DNA of 64,000 nucleotides, from assembly GCA_036250195.1 (NCBI GenBank), contig JAVHZZ010000010.1, positions 80,893,257 to 80,957,256 on the forward strand, given 5' to 3'. The translations under genes and the position numbers were made by a program. The stretch is from Mixophyes australis. Lineage: Eukaryota; Chordata; Amphibia; Anura; Limnodynastidae. Shown piece by piece: positions 44,635 to 56,011 of the stretch. The first letter of the stretch is position 1. Every line of letters begins with the position of its first letter. A model generated the notes under the pieces. That model ran no database searches and was not told the DNA's origin. It saw only the letters and a program-made list of their open reading frames with translations.

Positions 44635-47600
44635 GTAATTCTTTATGAATGTTTTTCTATCCTCTCACCACCACCTGTCCCCTTCCTTTATCTGCCTGGT
44701 GTACTCTCGCTACTACACTTGTCATAACCGTGTCCTCCTTTACCCTAATGATGAACTGGATTAGAATTTGCTGCTGTTCATATATTTTATGCATAAAATA
44801 TGAATGCAGTTCTGCAGTTATTGATCTTTGCAACCATGATCAATTGATGTGTAACTTAAGTGTGGGTTTTTTTTTAAACTCTTCCTCACATTTATGGGAT
44901 GTTGGGATTCTGAGTTTATAGAATGACATAATATATAGTATCCAGACACAGTACAGTTCTGTAATGAAGACAGGACCCATAGCCTCTGACTCTGTACATA
45001 GCAGACAGTTGCTTGTTGAGGGGATCTTTCATCAGAATAATTAGTTTGGATTTCTGGTACTTTTGGCAGATGACTGATGGGAGGGATCCTATAATTAGGG
45101 GTATCAGTGGCTTGTTATTACACTAAGTTACAGTATTCACTTGGCTTACCCCTTCCCTCCCGCCCATGCTTGACTCTATGAGTCAGGTAACGGCCTTCCA
45201 GCTGGCAGAAGAAATGCAATAGGGAAAAGGTGGGGCTGTGGGATCCCCACACTGACAGAGGGGTGTGTGTACTTGGGAGAGACCCACTCATGTATATATC
45301 CTGCTGATTCTCTCATAGACTGTGACATAATCCATAGGATTGGGAGCAATAATTCAAGCTTCCATGGAATTGATGGTAAAACTGTAATTGCCATTACTCT
45401 ATGTGTAGTTGTTTTTATATAAGATTGCATAATTTTAAAATTTTACTTTTTATTATGCAAATTTCCATATTTAATTACAAATTCATGGACACTTTTTAGA
45501 CACAGATGTACACCCCTTCACCTGTCATGGCTAGTTGATATGATTGTAAAGCGCTACAGAATATGTTGGCGCTATATAAATAAATGATCATGATGATGAT
45601 TAAACAGTAACAACTTGTCTTACCGTAAACTTTAGCATAAGCACAGATATTAAGAATCACATCCACATTAGGGAGCTATGTTTGTTTGATTTTTATACGG
45701 TTAGTAAATATTGACGCCAGACACTTTTGTACAGGAGAAAAAGAAAACCCACCCCCTTGCAAATGAGTGACAGCTTTTAGCCATGGAATGCTACACTTGA
45801 GAGCTGGGTGGAAGGATGTGCATTATGTAAATGTGGTTTAGAGTCAGGGGGAGGTGTAACGTTTGTATGTACTTTGCAAGTAGTGACTAGTTGTGACTTA
45901 GAGAAGAAAGCTTAGGACTAGCAGCTTGTTCATGTTTCAACTCCAGTTTTCTAACAGTGACTGATAGCAAGACTGTCCTGACTAGTAGTAATACGTTACA
46001 GTCTGCCTTTGATGCATGTGATGTTACTAGTGCTGCTGCTTAAAGTCGTGCTTTAAATTTGGTTAGAATAAAGATTTCTCTTCTGTTAGAAGTGACTGGT
46101 TACATGGCCTCTGGTTTAGGTTTTCAAGGCTGGGACTGAAGGGGTATGGTATGAAAGACTTCCATTCAGAGCAGTCTCTATTTAGTCTGGGCACGCTCAC
46201 ACTCTCTTGGAGTGCCAGGAAGAACCCGCCTATGTGTGTATGTTGCCTCATTAACTCCTTCTTTCTTGCATAGTTTAACCATACACTATTTGAAAATGCA
46301 TGACTTATTTGTGTGTGATTTCTGTTAGTATATTTACAGGTTTTAGTTGTATGTTGCCTAGAGACCTGCTGGATATTGCTCTTTTATCCTGTTCCATCGT
46401 CCCAGCGCTATAAATACTGCCAAATGTATTTTTAAAAATACAGTGTGGAACGGCATTCCCCAGCACGGAGGCAAAAGGGAATCTCTGCAAAACTTTTTGT
46501 TGTGCAGCAAAATTCAATTTGTGCAAGTTCACTCCTTTCTGCTCGTGTCATATATATAACATTACTCAACCCAGAAGTGACAAAATATGTTGTAATTCAG
46601 CAGTAATTTGGTCCAGATGGAACTTTCTAGGAGACAATGATGATGTGATCACATTAAGATCTAGGAATACTTCTTTAGGAGTTGCAGCTACTCAGTTGGT
46701 GTGGTTGTCTAGCTTTGCATAAATAACTTTTGTGTATCATCATTTATTTATATAGCGCCACTAATTCCGCAGCGCTGTACAGAGAACTCATTCACATTAG
46801 TCCCTGCCCCGTTGGAGCTTACAGTCTAAATTCCCTAATATAGACACACACAGACAGACATCGAGGGAGACAGTTAGACAGAGACTAGCGTCTTTTGATA
46901 GCAGCCAATTAACCAACCAGTATGTTTTTGGATTGTGGGAGGAAACTGGAGCACCCGGAGGAAACCCACGTAAACCATAAAAAATCCACACAGATAAGGC
47001 CATGGTCGGGACTCGAACTCATGACCCCAGTGCTGTGAGGCAGAAGTGCTAACCACTAGGCCACTGTGCTGTCCCTAATGTATAAAATTGTAAACTTAAT
47101 ATTCAGGGACCTGTGTTATTCAGTTTACACATTTTCTGCTCTCCATATTCACTTCATTGCAACAAGACATCTGCAAAATACGCTGACATTATCCCTTTGA
47201 AATCATCACTGTATTGGTACATTTAAGCCTCGTTCTCTAGGGAGCAGTTTGCTTGCTGTTTTAACTGAACCATGCACAGGTTATAGCTCTCCATTTTATC
47301 ACCAGATGGCGAAAGACTTGAAGGAACAGATCCTGCCCACAAACCAGGGAGATTCCAAGCTTCTCCTCCTCACTCACAGGCAGGGGACTCTAGCGAGGAA
47401 CTTCCCACGGTGAGAACTGCAGGATCAGCTGTCTATAGAGGAATTTTTATGTTTTGTGTGTTATTAAACAACTTGTTAATCTCCACAGTTGGACGCCCTG
47501 GGCTGGAGAAGAAGCCACAGATTGCACATCAACCTAGAGGAGGCCAACCTTACTGATACCCCCGTGTCCTGGGATGAGAAGGTGAGCGCTTTCAACCTTT

Positions 47601-50600
47601 ACACACAATGCTGCAATAGAGGAGTGTTGTGCTAACCACTACAAGCATTTATATAAAATGAAGGTGCACTAGGTATGTGAGGATGCACTAGGTGTGTCAC
47701 CAGATTGACTGACTGCAGCAGGGACCAAGGAATATTGATGGCAAAATGTAACTTGTATATTACATACTTTTTATGTTATCCTCTTTGTCTGTATTCCTCT
47801 TTATAATTCCTTATGACCTTACTGCTCTTTAATCATCATCATCAGTGTTTATAGGGTTCAAATGAGTGACAGTTTTTAGCCATGAGATTCCATAGTGCTA
47901 GGCAATCATTAAACATATGACGTATATATTTATAGTAAACATAGACCCAAATGATAGACACATGTTCATGAATACAGTTAAGTATTTATCAGACATGGAG
48001 CTCAATCATGAGCTAAAAATTACAGCTGCACTAGATAGAGGTACAATATCCATGCGTAAATAAACAGTTGAAAATACATCAAAAGACATGTCATCAGGGA
48101 CGACTGCTACCTACTCCTGACTCCTTTCTTTGTTTGCTTTCCTTTACGGATAATATATCTTTTGCTCCATCGCTTCTCTTCCATGCTCCCTCTCGCTTCT
48201 CCCCTACTCCTGCCCTCTGGTTCCCTCTTCCAAACCACCCTTACTCCCTGCTCTCAATCTTAATCCTACTGCTAGAACATCATAGTCCTCCAACTCCTCT
48301 TTGCTTTACCTACTACCACTGTATTCCACCTCCCACTCCTCCAACTCACCTCCTGCCCATTGAGAGGCCACAACATCTTTCACCCAATGCGATGGTCACT
48401 TCCTCAACCTCATCTTCCCCCACCTTAGTTACATCTCCAGCTTCTCCAATTCAGTCTTCTTCCTCTCTGATCAGAATCTCCTTTCCTTCATCCTCTCCAT
48501 ACCTCATGCTTTTCCCCCCACCCCCCATACACACACACAAAGTCTCCTACTCGGATACACATAGTGGCTTCAACCCTGTCCTCTTCTCAACCTCTTTAGA
48601 TCCTCCTTTTTTACATTTCTTCTCAGTCCTGTCCCAACTCTGATATCTCTCTATAACGCCACACTCTAATGTCCTTGATGCCACTGCCCCAGCCAACCAC
48701 CTTCATCTCTGTCAATCAAATCTCCAACAATGTCACTCGACATTGACTCTTCACCTCCAAAAGTGCTCCCACTCTCCCAAGCACCAATGGGAAATTTCTT
48801 GCTTACTACATCCAATTCACTTATTTATCCTACTACACCGTGCTCTTTTTCGCCAAACAAATATACTTTAAATCACTCATCACCCTGTCCAACAATCCCT
48901 GCCACCTCCTCCCAGTGTCAGTTCACTTCTGTCTTCACTCACCGCCTGCTCTTCACTCTCAAGACTTTGCCACTTTAAAGACAAAATTAACACTATCCAC
49001 CATAAAATCTCCAATTGCTAGATCCAGCTCTCCCTACCCATCCTCTCACCCTAACATGCTCAGTTCCTTCCATCTCTATTTGACATGCAAGGCTTTGAAA
49101 AAGCCCCTATCTTTAAAATGGGGCACATTTTACCAAATTGTAAAAAAAATAAAACATTTCTCCAAAATGTCATCCCTCCAAGGCAATCCAATGTCATAAT
49201 AGATTTCTAATAAAAGAAACCTGTGCCCTTATAATACTCAGTATAAGACAATTTTTTTGTCCTTGCTGTAAAATCCATTTCGCTGAATGCATTTGGGGTT
49301 TGAGTGGCTGCACTTGGGCTACAGGTAAAGCAGACACCCATCAAATGGCTAAATGCTAAAGGTCCTACCTACTGGGGATTGTCTAACTAGCTCCTTTAAT
49401 AAACTGCTTTTTCTCCTACAGTATAAGGGCAAAGTGAATCTCCATGTGTTTGAGGACTGGTGTGGTGGATCTGTGCTGCACCTGAAAACAAACCTACACT
49501 TCCCCCTGTATCCTCATGTAAGTACTTTCTCCCAGTGCAACCATTGTTTGCTTCTTTTCTGTCATCTGGAACCCTCATCACTTGCTGCCTGTCCTCTTCT
49601 ACAGACTCGTACCACTGTCACCAAACTGGCAGTGTCACCCAAGTGGAAGAACTATGGGCTAAGGATATTCGGGTATATACACCCTTACAAGGATGGTGAG
49701 TTTGTGAAATGCGCTCTGTAAACCCTTAAATTCTTCTTTTCCATCCCATTACAAATAATCTTGTTTTCGGAGGCTTTTTTTGTGTTGCAATAATTGGGAC
49801 TTCTTAAAAAAAATTAAAAACAGCTACTCTTTAAATTCATTGTTGCTATGGTCAGTGTTGGCAGCACAAGTGTATTAATTTTTTTTTTGTTACAGTTTTT
49901 TTCTTTTTTTTTTTAAAAGGCCTATTTATCAAGCCTTAAATCATGCGGATTCGGCTATTTCTGCATGGTTCAGGCATATTTAAGTATGGAAGCAATTTAA
50001 TGCCTAAAATAGACGATATCAATGGGGATTGCGGTCTGGTTAAATTTATCAAGCTCTGAAAAGCTTAGCTCCAATGGCTGTCTGAAGATGGCATTAGCCA
50101 TTCAATCCTATGGAGAGAGCATCTTTGGATCCCTTTCCAACAGCCTTCGTGCTACGTTGCTTAAATGAACTGTCCTCTACACATGAGCAGTAAAGACTCC
50201 TGGGGGTAAATGTATCATACCCCGTTTTTTTTCAACTTGCGAGAGATTGGCGTCTTCGCAGCCTAAATTTAAAGCGGCGCTGCCTTGTAAAGGGAAACTT
50301 TCCTTTACAAGGCAGCGCCGCTTTAAATTTAAGAAACCGGAGTTGGAATTGGAACGGAGTCATAGCCGGGACAGCCTTTTATCGAATGCACTGTCCCGAA
50401 ATTCCTTTTTTTTTTTTTTTATTTCATCCCTTGTTGCTGTGAAAAGCGTTGATAAGGGATGATAATGTTTGCAATAGGCCTTAAATACATTTTTAAGGTT
50501 TCATGTTGATAGTTAAAGACCACTTTGTGATTATTCTGTGTTTTATCAGAAGTCACGTCTTTTATTAATGCGATCTTTGCCCTCTTGTATGACCTCTTCA

Positions 50601-51832
50601 AGAGCTCTCCCCCATAAGATTTGCCAGGCCTTGCAGGCGGTAACTTCCCCATGCACGCATGCTCATGTCATCTGTAACTGGTCCAGTGATGTGGTAAGTT
50701 AACCCTTACTGCTCAGGCCAGTATCGCTCAGCTTCCTTGGTGATATTAAAGGGTAAATCTGGGTAAAAGGTGGTTTTCGGACGCAGCAATAAGTGGCAAT
50801 GGAGAACCAGCCTTTTTACCATGTATTAGCAGAGCTGAAAAATGTGTTCATTGGATAAACATCAGTTACCGTAAATTAAACTAGATTAAGAGGGTGACCT
50901 TAGAACAGAAGGTGGTGAAAATTAATTCTTTATCTGTTTTTCAGGTGATTTTCAATTTGCTGTGGCATCAGAAGATAATTCTGAGTTTTGGCTTAGCACA
51001 GAGGACAGCCCATCCAGTGCCCAATTGATAGCTTATGTAGGCAGGGTGAGTGGACACTCTGCCTCACAGCAGAAGGACAACACACAAAACTAAGTTCTAT
51101 TAAGTTTTTTAAGCTTGTTTAGCTTAGTTGATAGTTGAATTATTATTGCTAGGCTTGCCAAAAGTTTGCTTGAAAAGCAATGAAACTTATTTAAATTATA
51201 TGTTCACTTTCCAACACGTGGTATCCTTTGAAGCTATTGGCCACCTAGAAATATATTTCCAAATACAAAATCTTATCTATTTGTAAATGCTGCATTCTAA
51301 ACCCCAAATCGGAAAAAGTGACTGTGCATTTGACAAGGGGACTTTAACTGTGAGTGTAAGAGAGACCCTTTCACCATTAGCGCAGGATGGAGATATTCCC
51401 CATAAGGGAGGTTACGATATGGAATGCCTAACCTTGCAATGAACTCACCTGAGGGTTTTGTTTAACCTTCATCTGGATCAACACACATTGCTCTTTTATG
51501 TTTAAAAAAAACACAGGTCAATAAAGTTAATCTTTATGGACTTGTGTCTTTCAGCTTACCTACCTTCTAACTGTGGCCATAAAAACAAGCATACACAAGA
51601 CCTCCTTACAGGAGGCCAAACAGGGATTGTGAATCCCAAATTTACAAGTGCATTCTATTTGAACAGAAACCACACATGCGTTTCTCACTTAAATACAAAC
51701 CGCTTTTGGCTGTCAACTCAGGGGATCTAAACATACATATTAAGTTTCTTTATGTGTACTTTAGGTTGGTTCTGAATGGACAGCTCCAGGGGAATTTACA
51801 AAGTATAGCTCTCAAGTGTCCAAGCCTTTCAG
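44484..51832 (+). CDS. b4galnt4: b4galnt4, coding exons 1-7 (5' part of gene)
   Basis: Encodes the N-terminal ~234 residues of beta-1,4-N-acetylgalactosaminyltransferase 4. This is a type II Golgi enzyme that adds GalNAc to terminal GlcNAc to form LacdiNAc. Seven exons with consensus GT/AG borders and compatible phases total 704 coding bases: 44484-44634, 47306-47409, 47489-47581, 49422-49517, 49605-49695, 50945-51045, 51765-51832. Residues 1-14 are a basic cytoplasmic tail, ~15-31 a Leu-rich signal anchor, ~32-116 a variable stem, and from 117 a PA14-like lectin domain ([40 protein letters not shown]). The N-terminus (VKKIRR...KLLLLL) fits B4GALNT4 better than B4GALNT3. The rest of PA14 and the whole glycosyltransferase domain are not in the window. 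Confidence 0.88.
45533..45600 (+). mobile_element. LINE/SINE 3' tail fragment
   Basis: gtaaagcgctacagaat, then ttggcgctatataaataaa and (atg)n. It is the same tail type as in the SINEs here, in + orientation. Confidence 0.6.
46736..47074 (-). mobile_element. tRNA-derived SINE with LINE-like tail, copy 2
   Basis: On the minus strand, box B gagttcgagtccc is close to the GGTTCGANTCC consensus, so this is the best-preserved tRNA-like head. The middle shares gtttcctccgggtgctcc, and the tail ends cgctgcggaattagtggcgc then atgatga. Confidence 0.85.
47306..47409 (+). CDS. b4galnt4: b4galnt4 coding exon 2
   Basis: Acceptor atcaccag|ATGG, donor CACG|GTGAGA. The exon completes a split Asp codon and encodes [15 protein letters not shown] and further stem, residues 51-85, Ser/Pro/Glu-rich. 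Phase closes to 0. Confidence 0.82.
47489..47581 (+). CDS. b4galnt4: b4galnt4 coding exon 3
   Basis: Acceptor ctccacag, donor GAAG|GTGAGC after a 79-bp intron 2. Residues 86-116 ([20 protein letters not shown] and on). Contains a possible N-glycosylation site NLT. Phase 0 at both ends. Confidence 0.82.
47582..49421 (+). other. b4galnt4 intron 3
   Basis: 1.84 kb, largely occupied by an internal LINE fragment (48080-49090) in the same orientation as the gene. Confidence 0.8.
48080..49090 (+). mobile_element. L2-like LINE internal fragment
   Basis: C/T-rich decayed frames resemble the region between endonuclease and RT in L2-type elements: [19 protein letters not shown] (~48555), [11 protein letters not shown] (~48715), a [10 protein letters not shown] block (~48860) and [10 protein letters not shown] (~48960). 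It is probably the same family as the 3' ends at 0.2 and 36 kb, but this segment does not overlap them. Many stops and shifts. Confidence 0.55.
49422..49517 (+). CDS. b4galnt4: b4galnt4 coding exon 4
   Basis: Acceptor ctcctacag, donor TCAT|GTAAGT. Residues 117-148, starting [18 protein letters not shown], open the PA14-like domain. HVFEDWCGG and NLHFPLYPH are hallmark B4GALNT3/4 segments. Phase 0 at both ends. Confidence 0.9.
49605..49695 (+). CDS. b4galnt4: b4galnt4 coding exon 5
   Basis: Follows an 87-bp intron. Acceptor cttctacag, donor GATG|GTGAGT. Encodes [18 protein letters not shown] then [12 protein letters not shown] (residues 149-178), highly conserved in the family. Ends in phase 1. 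Confidence 0.9.
49917..50480. repeat. Possible MITE block with ggcctatttatcaa end
   Basis: Starts aaggcctatttatcaagcc, like the reversed right end of the 35145 MITE, and ends gataatgtttgcaataggcc. A second terminus-like ggggtaaatgtatcata lies at 50204, so two elements may be nested. Borders are uncertain. Confidence 0.35.
50264..50331. repeat. 30-bp-arm hairpin in intron 5
   Basis: The arm taaatttaaagcggcgctgc and its continuation pairs with the downstream copy across a centre at ~50297. Pairing is essentially perfect over 30 bp. It is GC-rich in AT-rich surroundings and is probably the core of a MITE. Confidence 0.75.
50945..51045 (+). CDS. b4galnt4: b4galnt4 coding exon 6
   Basis: Acceptor tttttcag, donor CAGG|GTGAGT. 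Residues 179-212: [20 protein letters not shown] and on to AYVGR. The EDNSEFWLS motif is a PA14 core strand with the paired acidic residues typical of this fold. Confidence 0.88.
51765..51832 (+). CDS. b4galnt4: b4galnt4 coding exon 7
   Basis: Acceptor gtactttag, donor TCAG|GTAAGA. Encodes [20 protein letters not shown] and PF (residues 213-234), ending in phase 2. The next expected exon (a YYFELLHKQ-type segment) was not found in the remaining 12 kb. Confidence 0.88.
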
Positions 51833-54553
51833 GTAAGATCTCTCCTGTGCTACACATTGTTGGAAGCATATGATTACAATCTACATTCCAAGTTAAGATT
51901 GCCATGGGTGTGTACACTTGATAACAATGTGCATGTGCAACTACGGTTCGAGAAATTGTGGTAAGGTTATTAAAGCTTCCATATATGATCCAAAAAAAAA
52001 AATCGCTGTATGATAAAACGTTGAATGAATGCAAGTACAATAAGTGCACTCACATCTAGCCCCACAGGATTTACTAGCAATGAACAGGGCATTGTGGATT
52101 CTTGCTCTCATGTTTACTGTTAAAATAAAAGTTATGTTTTAAAGAAAAAAAAAAAATCTCTTATTTGTTGGAACAAATAACGTTTAATTCTCAATCTAAT
52201 ACTGCAAACTACAGTTTATGGTGCTGCTTTTGTGCTTGCATTCATTCAATGTTTTTTTTTTATATTAATGGTTCTGATTCTCTTGTTGCACTTACTCCAA
52301 CACTAACTGTACATATTGTTGCTTTCTACAGTTACTTGTGGAATGATTGATATTTTATTATAAAACTATGCTCACCTATTTATTGTTTTTTGCCCTATGA
52401 TGACCTTGTGTGTTTTGAAAAATAATTTATTGATAAAGTCGTAATACTGTTATGTACAATAAATTGCATGCAGTTTACTGTTATTGCCTAGAGGTTGTTT
52501 ATTGTGCTTTTTGCTCTGAGTAGCTAATACATATTTAATGTTTTAATTTACACACAGGATTATATATAGTATAACGCAAGGTGCTTCCCTAGTACATGAA
52601 GGGTTCTATACAAACCTGTCTCTGTGAAGTGTCTCACATTAGTAGTGCAGTGTTTTGCAGAACAGTCTCCTGTGAGTTCTGTTGCAGTACAGCATTTCTG
52701 AAGATGCTAATGCAAACAACTGTGGAACAACAGACCATAACAAGGATGAGGGGTCTCCCGTCATTATATAATAGCATAAGGCTGCTGGTCAGATGTTTCT
52801 ATAGAGGTCATGGAATTTTGATGTAATTTTTAATCATTTTTTGTTTTTTTTATTTTTGCATTTTAAAGGAAAGAGGTACACTATTCCTGTTTAAACACAC
52901 AAGGTTCAATTTGAAACACAACAAGTTGCTTGTATGAGTTTCTTATTATATCCAGTCTATACTGGTGTGTGTTACATTCACTGACCGTTTTCCTTACGGA
53001 ACACTTTCAAAATAAGTCATGTAACACAAGTAACCTAATTTTCAGAGATGTTCTATTTGACCGGAATGTCATCATTACTTTTGTGTTGATGTGGCTAATC
53101 ACCGAATATATAGATATATTTTACATATAACTATGTCATTTGGGTATTATTACTACATACTGCACCTACTTGTATACTTTCTTGTCTGCATTTGTTAGTA
53201 AATGAAAAGCCGCATTTACGGGAGCACAGGCCATGGTGCTACAGTAGCCCTGTAATGCTGTGTGTGACCGAAACATGAAACTATGATTGACTTCCTGTTT
53301 TGAGCTCCAGTACTGACAGAACTAGAGAGCTAATTTTCTTTGTGTGAGTGTATTTGTTTAAATGTGTATGTCTATGCTTCTTTAAAAGCGGCGAATAACA
53401 CACCCTACAGGGAAATACAAGGATATTAGGTGTCGCTACTGAATCCTTTGACCTGTATAAAGGCACTTGTCCTGCTTCCTTTTGTATTTGTATTGGCACA
53501 TCACTGCTCTGTGACTTCTAGCATACTTACGTTTCGCAGTACTGGATGCATTACCCCTGTAATTAAGCTGTGGTCGCCCCAGGTCTTTTGCAGTCAGTGA
53601 GTAGCGATGGAATAATGTACCCACTGTTGAGTATTTTAAGATGTATATGGAGCTCTGTTACCATATCCAAGACACACAACTAGTGTTTTTGTATAGGTGT
53701 TATTGTTATCTTTGTAACGTTTTGAATTATTTTTTATTCACCTTTCCAAACTCTGGCATTTCCAGTCTGCCAAAGTGGATCAACCGAACAGACTGACTCA
53801 CTAGTTGTTATGTGTATGCTATGCTTAAAGGAAACATTTATTTAATAGTATAGAGTGGTGTTTCCAGTAAAGGCCAGCTCCACGTTTTATAACGTGTTAC
53901 TGTTCTAATTGAATGCCTAATTATTCCTTGACAATGGTGATGATACCTCGCTGGTATGCAGGATTTACTGGCTGTTTATTTCAACTAGCAGAAAAAAAAA
54001 CCTCTTTCAATTAACTTGGGCTATATAAAGGTCCCTATAAAAATGAATGTTGCTGGGTGTGGTGTCTGCCTTACCAATATAATAGTTTGTGTTTGGGGAA
54101 TAACATAGCAACTGTTTTATAAACGAATCGTGGAATAACCTGATTATTTGCAAGCGTCAGAGCAGTCATATAGTGCGCAGATAGTCTTAAACCACTGCTT
54201 CCTAAGCAACAATACATTCCGAATAAGTACACTTCCTTTCAGTAAGAATTCCTTTACTTCTACTCCTGTCAGTGTATAAAAGTAATTACGTATAATTTTA
54301 AAATGTCATTTCAAGAATTAAGCATCATTTCAACATTTGTCACATTGTCAGTGGCTGCCTACTCAAACAAGATCAGTTCCAGGCTGCACCACATTGGGAA
54401 ATCTGTTGAGAATAGTGAATCTCGTTAACGTGGGAGCAATATTGCTCTGCAGTTATGTCATCACTGATCTGTCTACGTACTCTGCACATGTCTGTCAATT
54501 CTCTTTATATTTACTATGCTAGAAGATATTGTTCTTATGTAAATGGTCTATTT
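51833..54553 (+). other. b4galnt4 intron 7, first part
   Basis: AT-rich, with short A and T runs (for example near 51990 and 52146). No exon or bounded element recognised. Confidence 0.5.
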
Positions 54554-56011
54554 TTAGGTTTCTTGTTCACTTCTTTTCCCCAACAAATGCTGCTGCTTCT
54601 CTCCTTTCACTTGCTCCTCAAGTATCAGGATGCGCTGTGCCAAGGCAGTGTTTTCATCCGAAATGTCATAGATGCGCATAGCGTGTTGGGTGAGTGAGCA
54701 GTCCACGTCGTCGATAAGCGTTTCCACTTCCTGCAGGCGTGGAGCGAACCCTTCTAGTTTTCTGTCTAGTGCTGTTAGGGCTTCCCCCAGCACATGGAGA
54801 CGATCCTCTAAAGGGTGCCAGCGTTCTCTCACCCCTTCCGGGGTTATGGAATCAACAATCACAGAGTCTGTGGAAGTTGTAGCTTGTGTCAGAGAATCTG
54901 TGCTAAATGTCTCCCAATCAAGAGATGTAATTGGCATCATCCCTATGCGATTTGTATCTATTGTGCCAGCTGATATCATAGGGATGACACTAATTCCAAC
55001 TGTGCCCAATGTCAGAGAAGCAATATTTACTGCACCCAGTTCCAGGCATTTGACAGGCACTGAACCCAAGTGCCAGTCTGTGACTGGCGTACTAAAATTC
55101 AGCGTATGTACAGAAGTACATCCTACAGCAGTTGCACCCAGGATTAGAGAGTTGTTGCTTACCAAGGAGAGCTGCAGGGCTTCTATTGGCACCAGATTGA
55201 TGTCTGCATTTTCAAAATCAACTGATTCCATGTGCTCTCTGTCTGGGGATGATGAATCACATGACTGCAAATTTATTCCATCAGTGCCCACCTCTGGCTC
55301 CATCACGTCTGCTCCTAATATCAATGAATCACTGTTTACCAAGCTTGTGCCACCTGTGCCTGAATCCAGAGACCGTGCACTTAATGTTGAGGAGTCACTG
55401 GAAGTCCTTTTAATGCTGACTTTTGAGTCACTTTCATCTGTGTTGATGTCATCTGTCATTTGCTCCCATGATTCTATATCCAGCAATAAATAACTTTGTT
55501 CTGTGTTGATGTCAACTCCCTCTATAGACTCTCTCGTCTCCGTTCTTCCAGGGAAAAGGTCACCAGGCAACATTTTTGCATCCGACCTGACAGACTCTAC
55601 ATCCAATATTAACGTATCACATGGGTCTAGGTACAAACCAGCTGTGCACAGTTCTGCAATGTCAACTCCATCTCTCCTTGTTGTCAAGCAGCTTTTTTCT
55701 TCCAAATTGTTACCTGATGTGCACAGCACAATACCTGCTTCTCCTAATTTAAGAGAAGATGCTAATTGGGTTGGGAAATTTAAGTCCACACAATGAACCT
55801 CATTCTTGATGAAGTCAGAGTTCACTATATCTGTCTCTTTCTCTTTGTCAGCTTCACCTATATAAAGAGAGTTGTTCCAAAGATGTAAATCTCCCATCTT
55901 CATGGCTATCTCTGTATGTGCCTCTGTGTTCAGATCATTAGAATCCATCAACTTGAGCCTCTTTGCCAATCTGCAAGCAGTCTGTCCTCTGTGCCAAGCA
56001 CTGCAGAACAT
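54554..56011 (-). CDS. Intronless 485-aa ORF antisense in b4galnt4 intron 7
   Basis: Uninterrupted ATG (56011) to stop, far longer than expected by chance in this AT-rich region. I do not recognise it. Residues ~1-22 are basic (alternative start M22 at 55948). About 23-390 is acidic and Ser/Thr/Asp-rich, with loosely recurring 'SLILG' or 'TLILD' segments (TLILDVES ~134, DSLILGAD ~229, NSLILGAT ~287, ASLTLGTV ~334). Residues ~396-470 form a predicted coiled coil (LEDRLHVLGEALTALDRKL and on), ending KQQHLLGKRSEQET. No signal peptide, membrane span or enzyme motif is seen. It may be a nested host gene, a retrogene, or derived from a LINE ORF1, whose proteins carry a similar coiled coil. Neither polyadenylation signal nor promoter is evident nearby. 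Confidence 0.6.
   Translation of the reverse strand: MFCSAWHRGQTACRLAKRLKLMDSNDLNTEAHTEIAMKMGDLHLWNNSLYIGEADKEKETDIVNSDFIKNEVHCVDLNFPTQLASSLKLGEAGIVLCTSGNNLEEKSCLTTRRDGVDIAELCTAGLYLDPCDTLILDVESVRSDAKMLPGDLFPGRTETRESIEGVDINTEQSYLLLDIESWEQMTDDINTDESDSKVSIKRTSSDSSTLSARSLDSGTGGTSLVNSDSLILGADVMEPEVGTDGINLQSCDSSSPDREHMESVDFENADINLVPIEALQLSLVSNNSLILGATAVGCTSVHTLNFSTPVTDWHLGSVPVKCLELGAVNIASLTLGTVGISVIPMISAGTIDTNRIGMMPITSLDWETFSTDSLTQATTSTDSVIVDSITPEGVRERWHPLEDRLHVLGEALTALDRKLEGFAPRLQEVETLIDDVDCSLTQHAMRIYDISDENTALAQRILILEEQVKGEKQQHLLGKRSEQET

Larger units (their letters stand above)
44635..47305 (+). other. b4galnt4 intron 1
   Basis: 2.67 kb. Contains a LINE/SINE tail at 45533-45600 and a SINE at 46736-47074; otherwise nothing recognised. 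Confidence 0.8.
49696..50944 (+). other. b4galnt4 intron 5
   Basis: 1.25 kb, including the repeat-like block at 49917-50480 and its hairpin. Confidence 0.8.

Noticed and set aside
47010..47074. True tRNA gene
   Set aside because: The box A/B-like sequence belongs to a SINE head. The rest of the cloverleaf is degenerate and the SINE body and tail follow.
48068..49199. Proline/serine-rich 191-codon frame as a b4galnt4 exon
   Set aside because: It lies in intron 3, has no fitting splice sites, and resembles decayed L2-type LINE sequence.
44484..51832. B4GALNT3 as the identity of the gene
   Set aside because: The PA14 segments fit both paralogues, but the N-terminal tail and anchor and the stem start are closer to B4GALNT4 as I know the families. 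A phylogeny would settle it.
54672..55796. Two long + strand frames (273 and 97 codons) opposite the 485-codon ORF
   Set aside because: They are the mirror of the longer minus-strand frame. The minus frame is continuous, starts with ATG and encodes a plausible coiled coil; the + frame has a stop between the two pieces.
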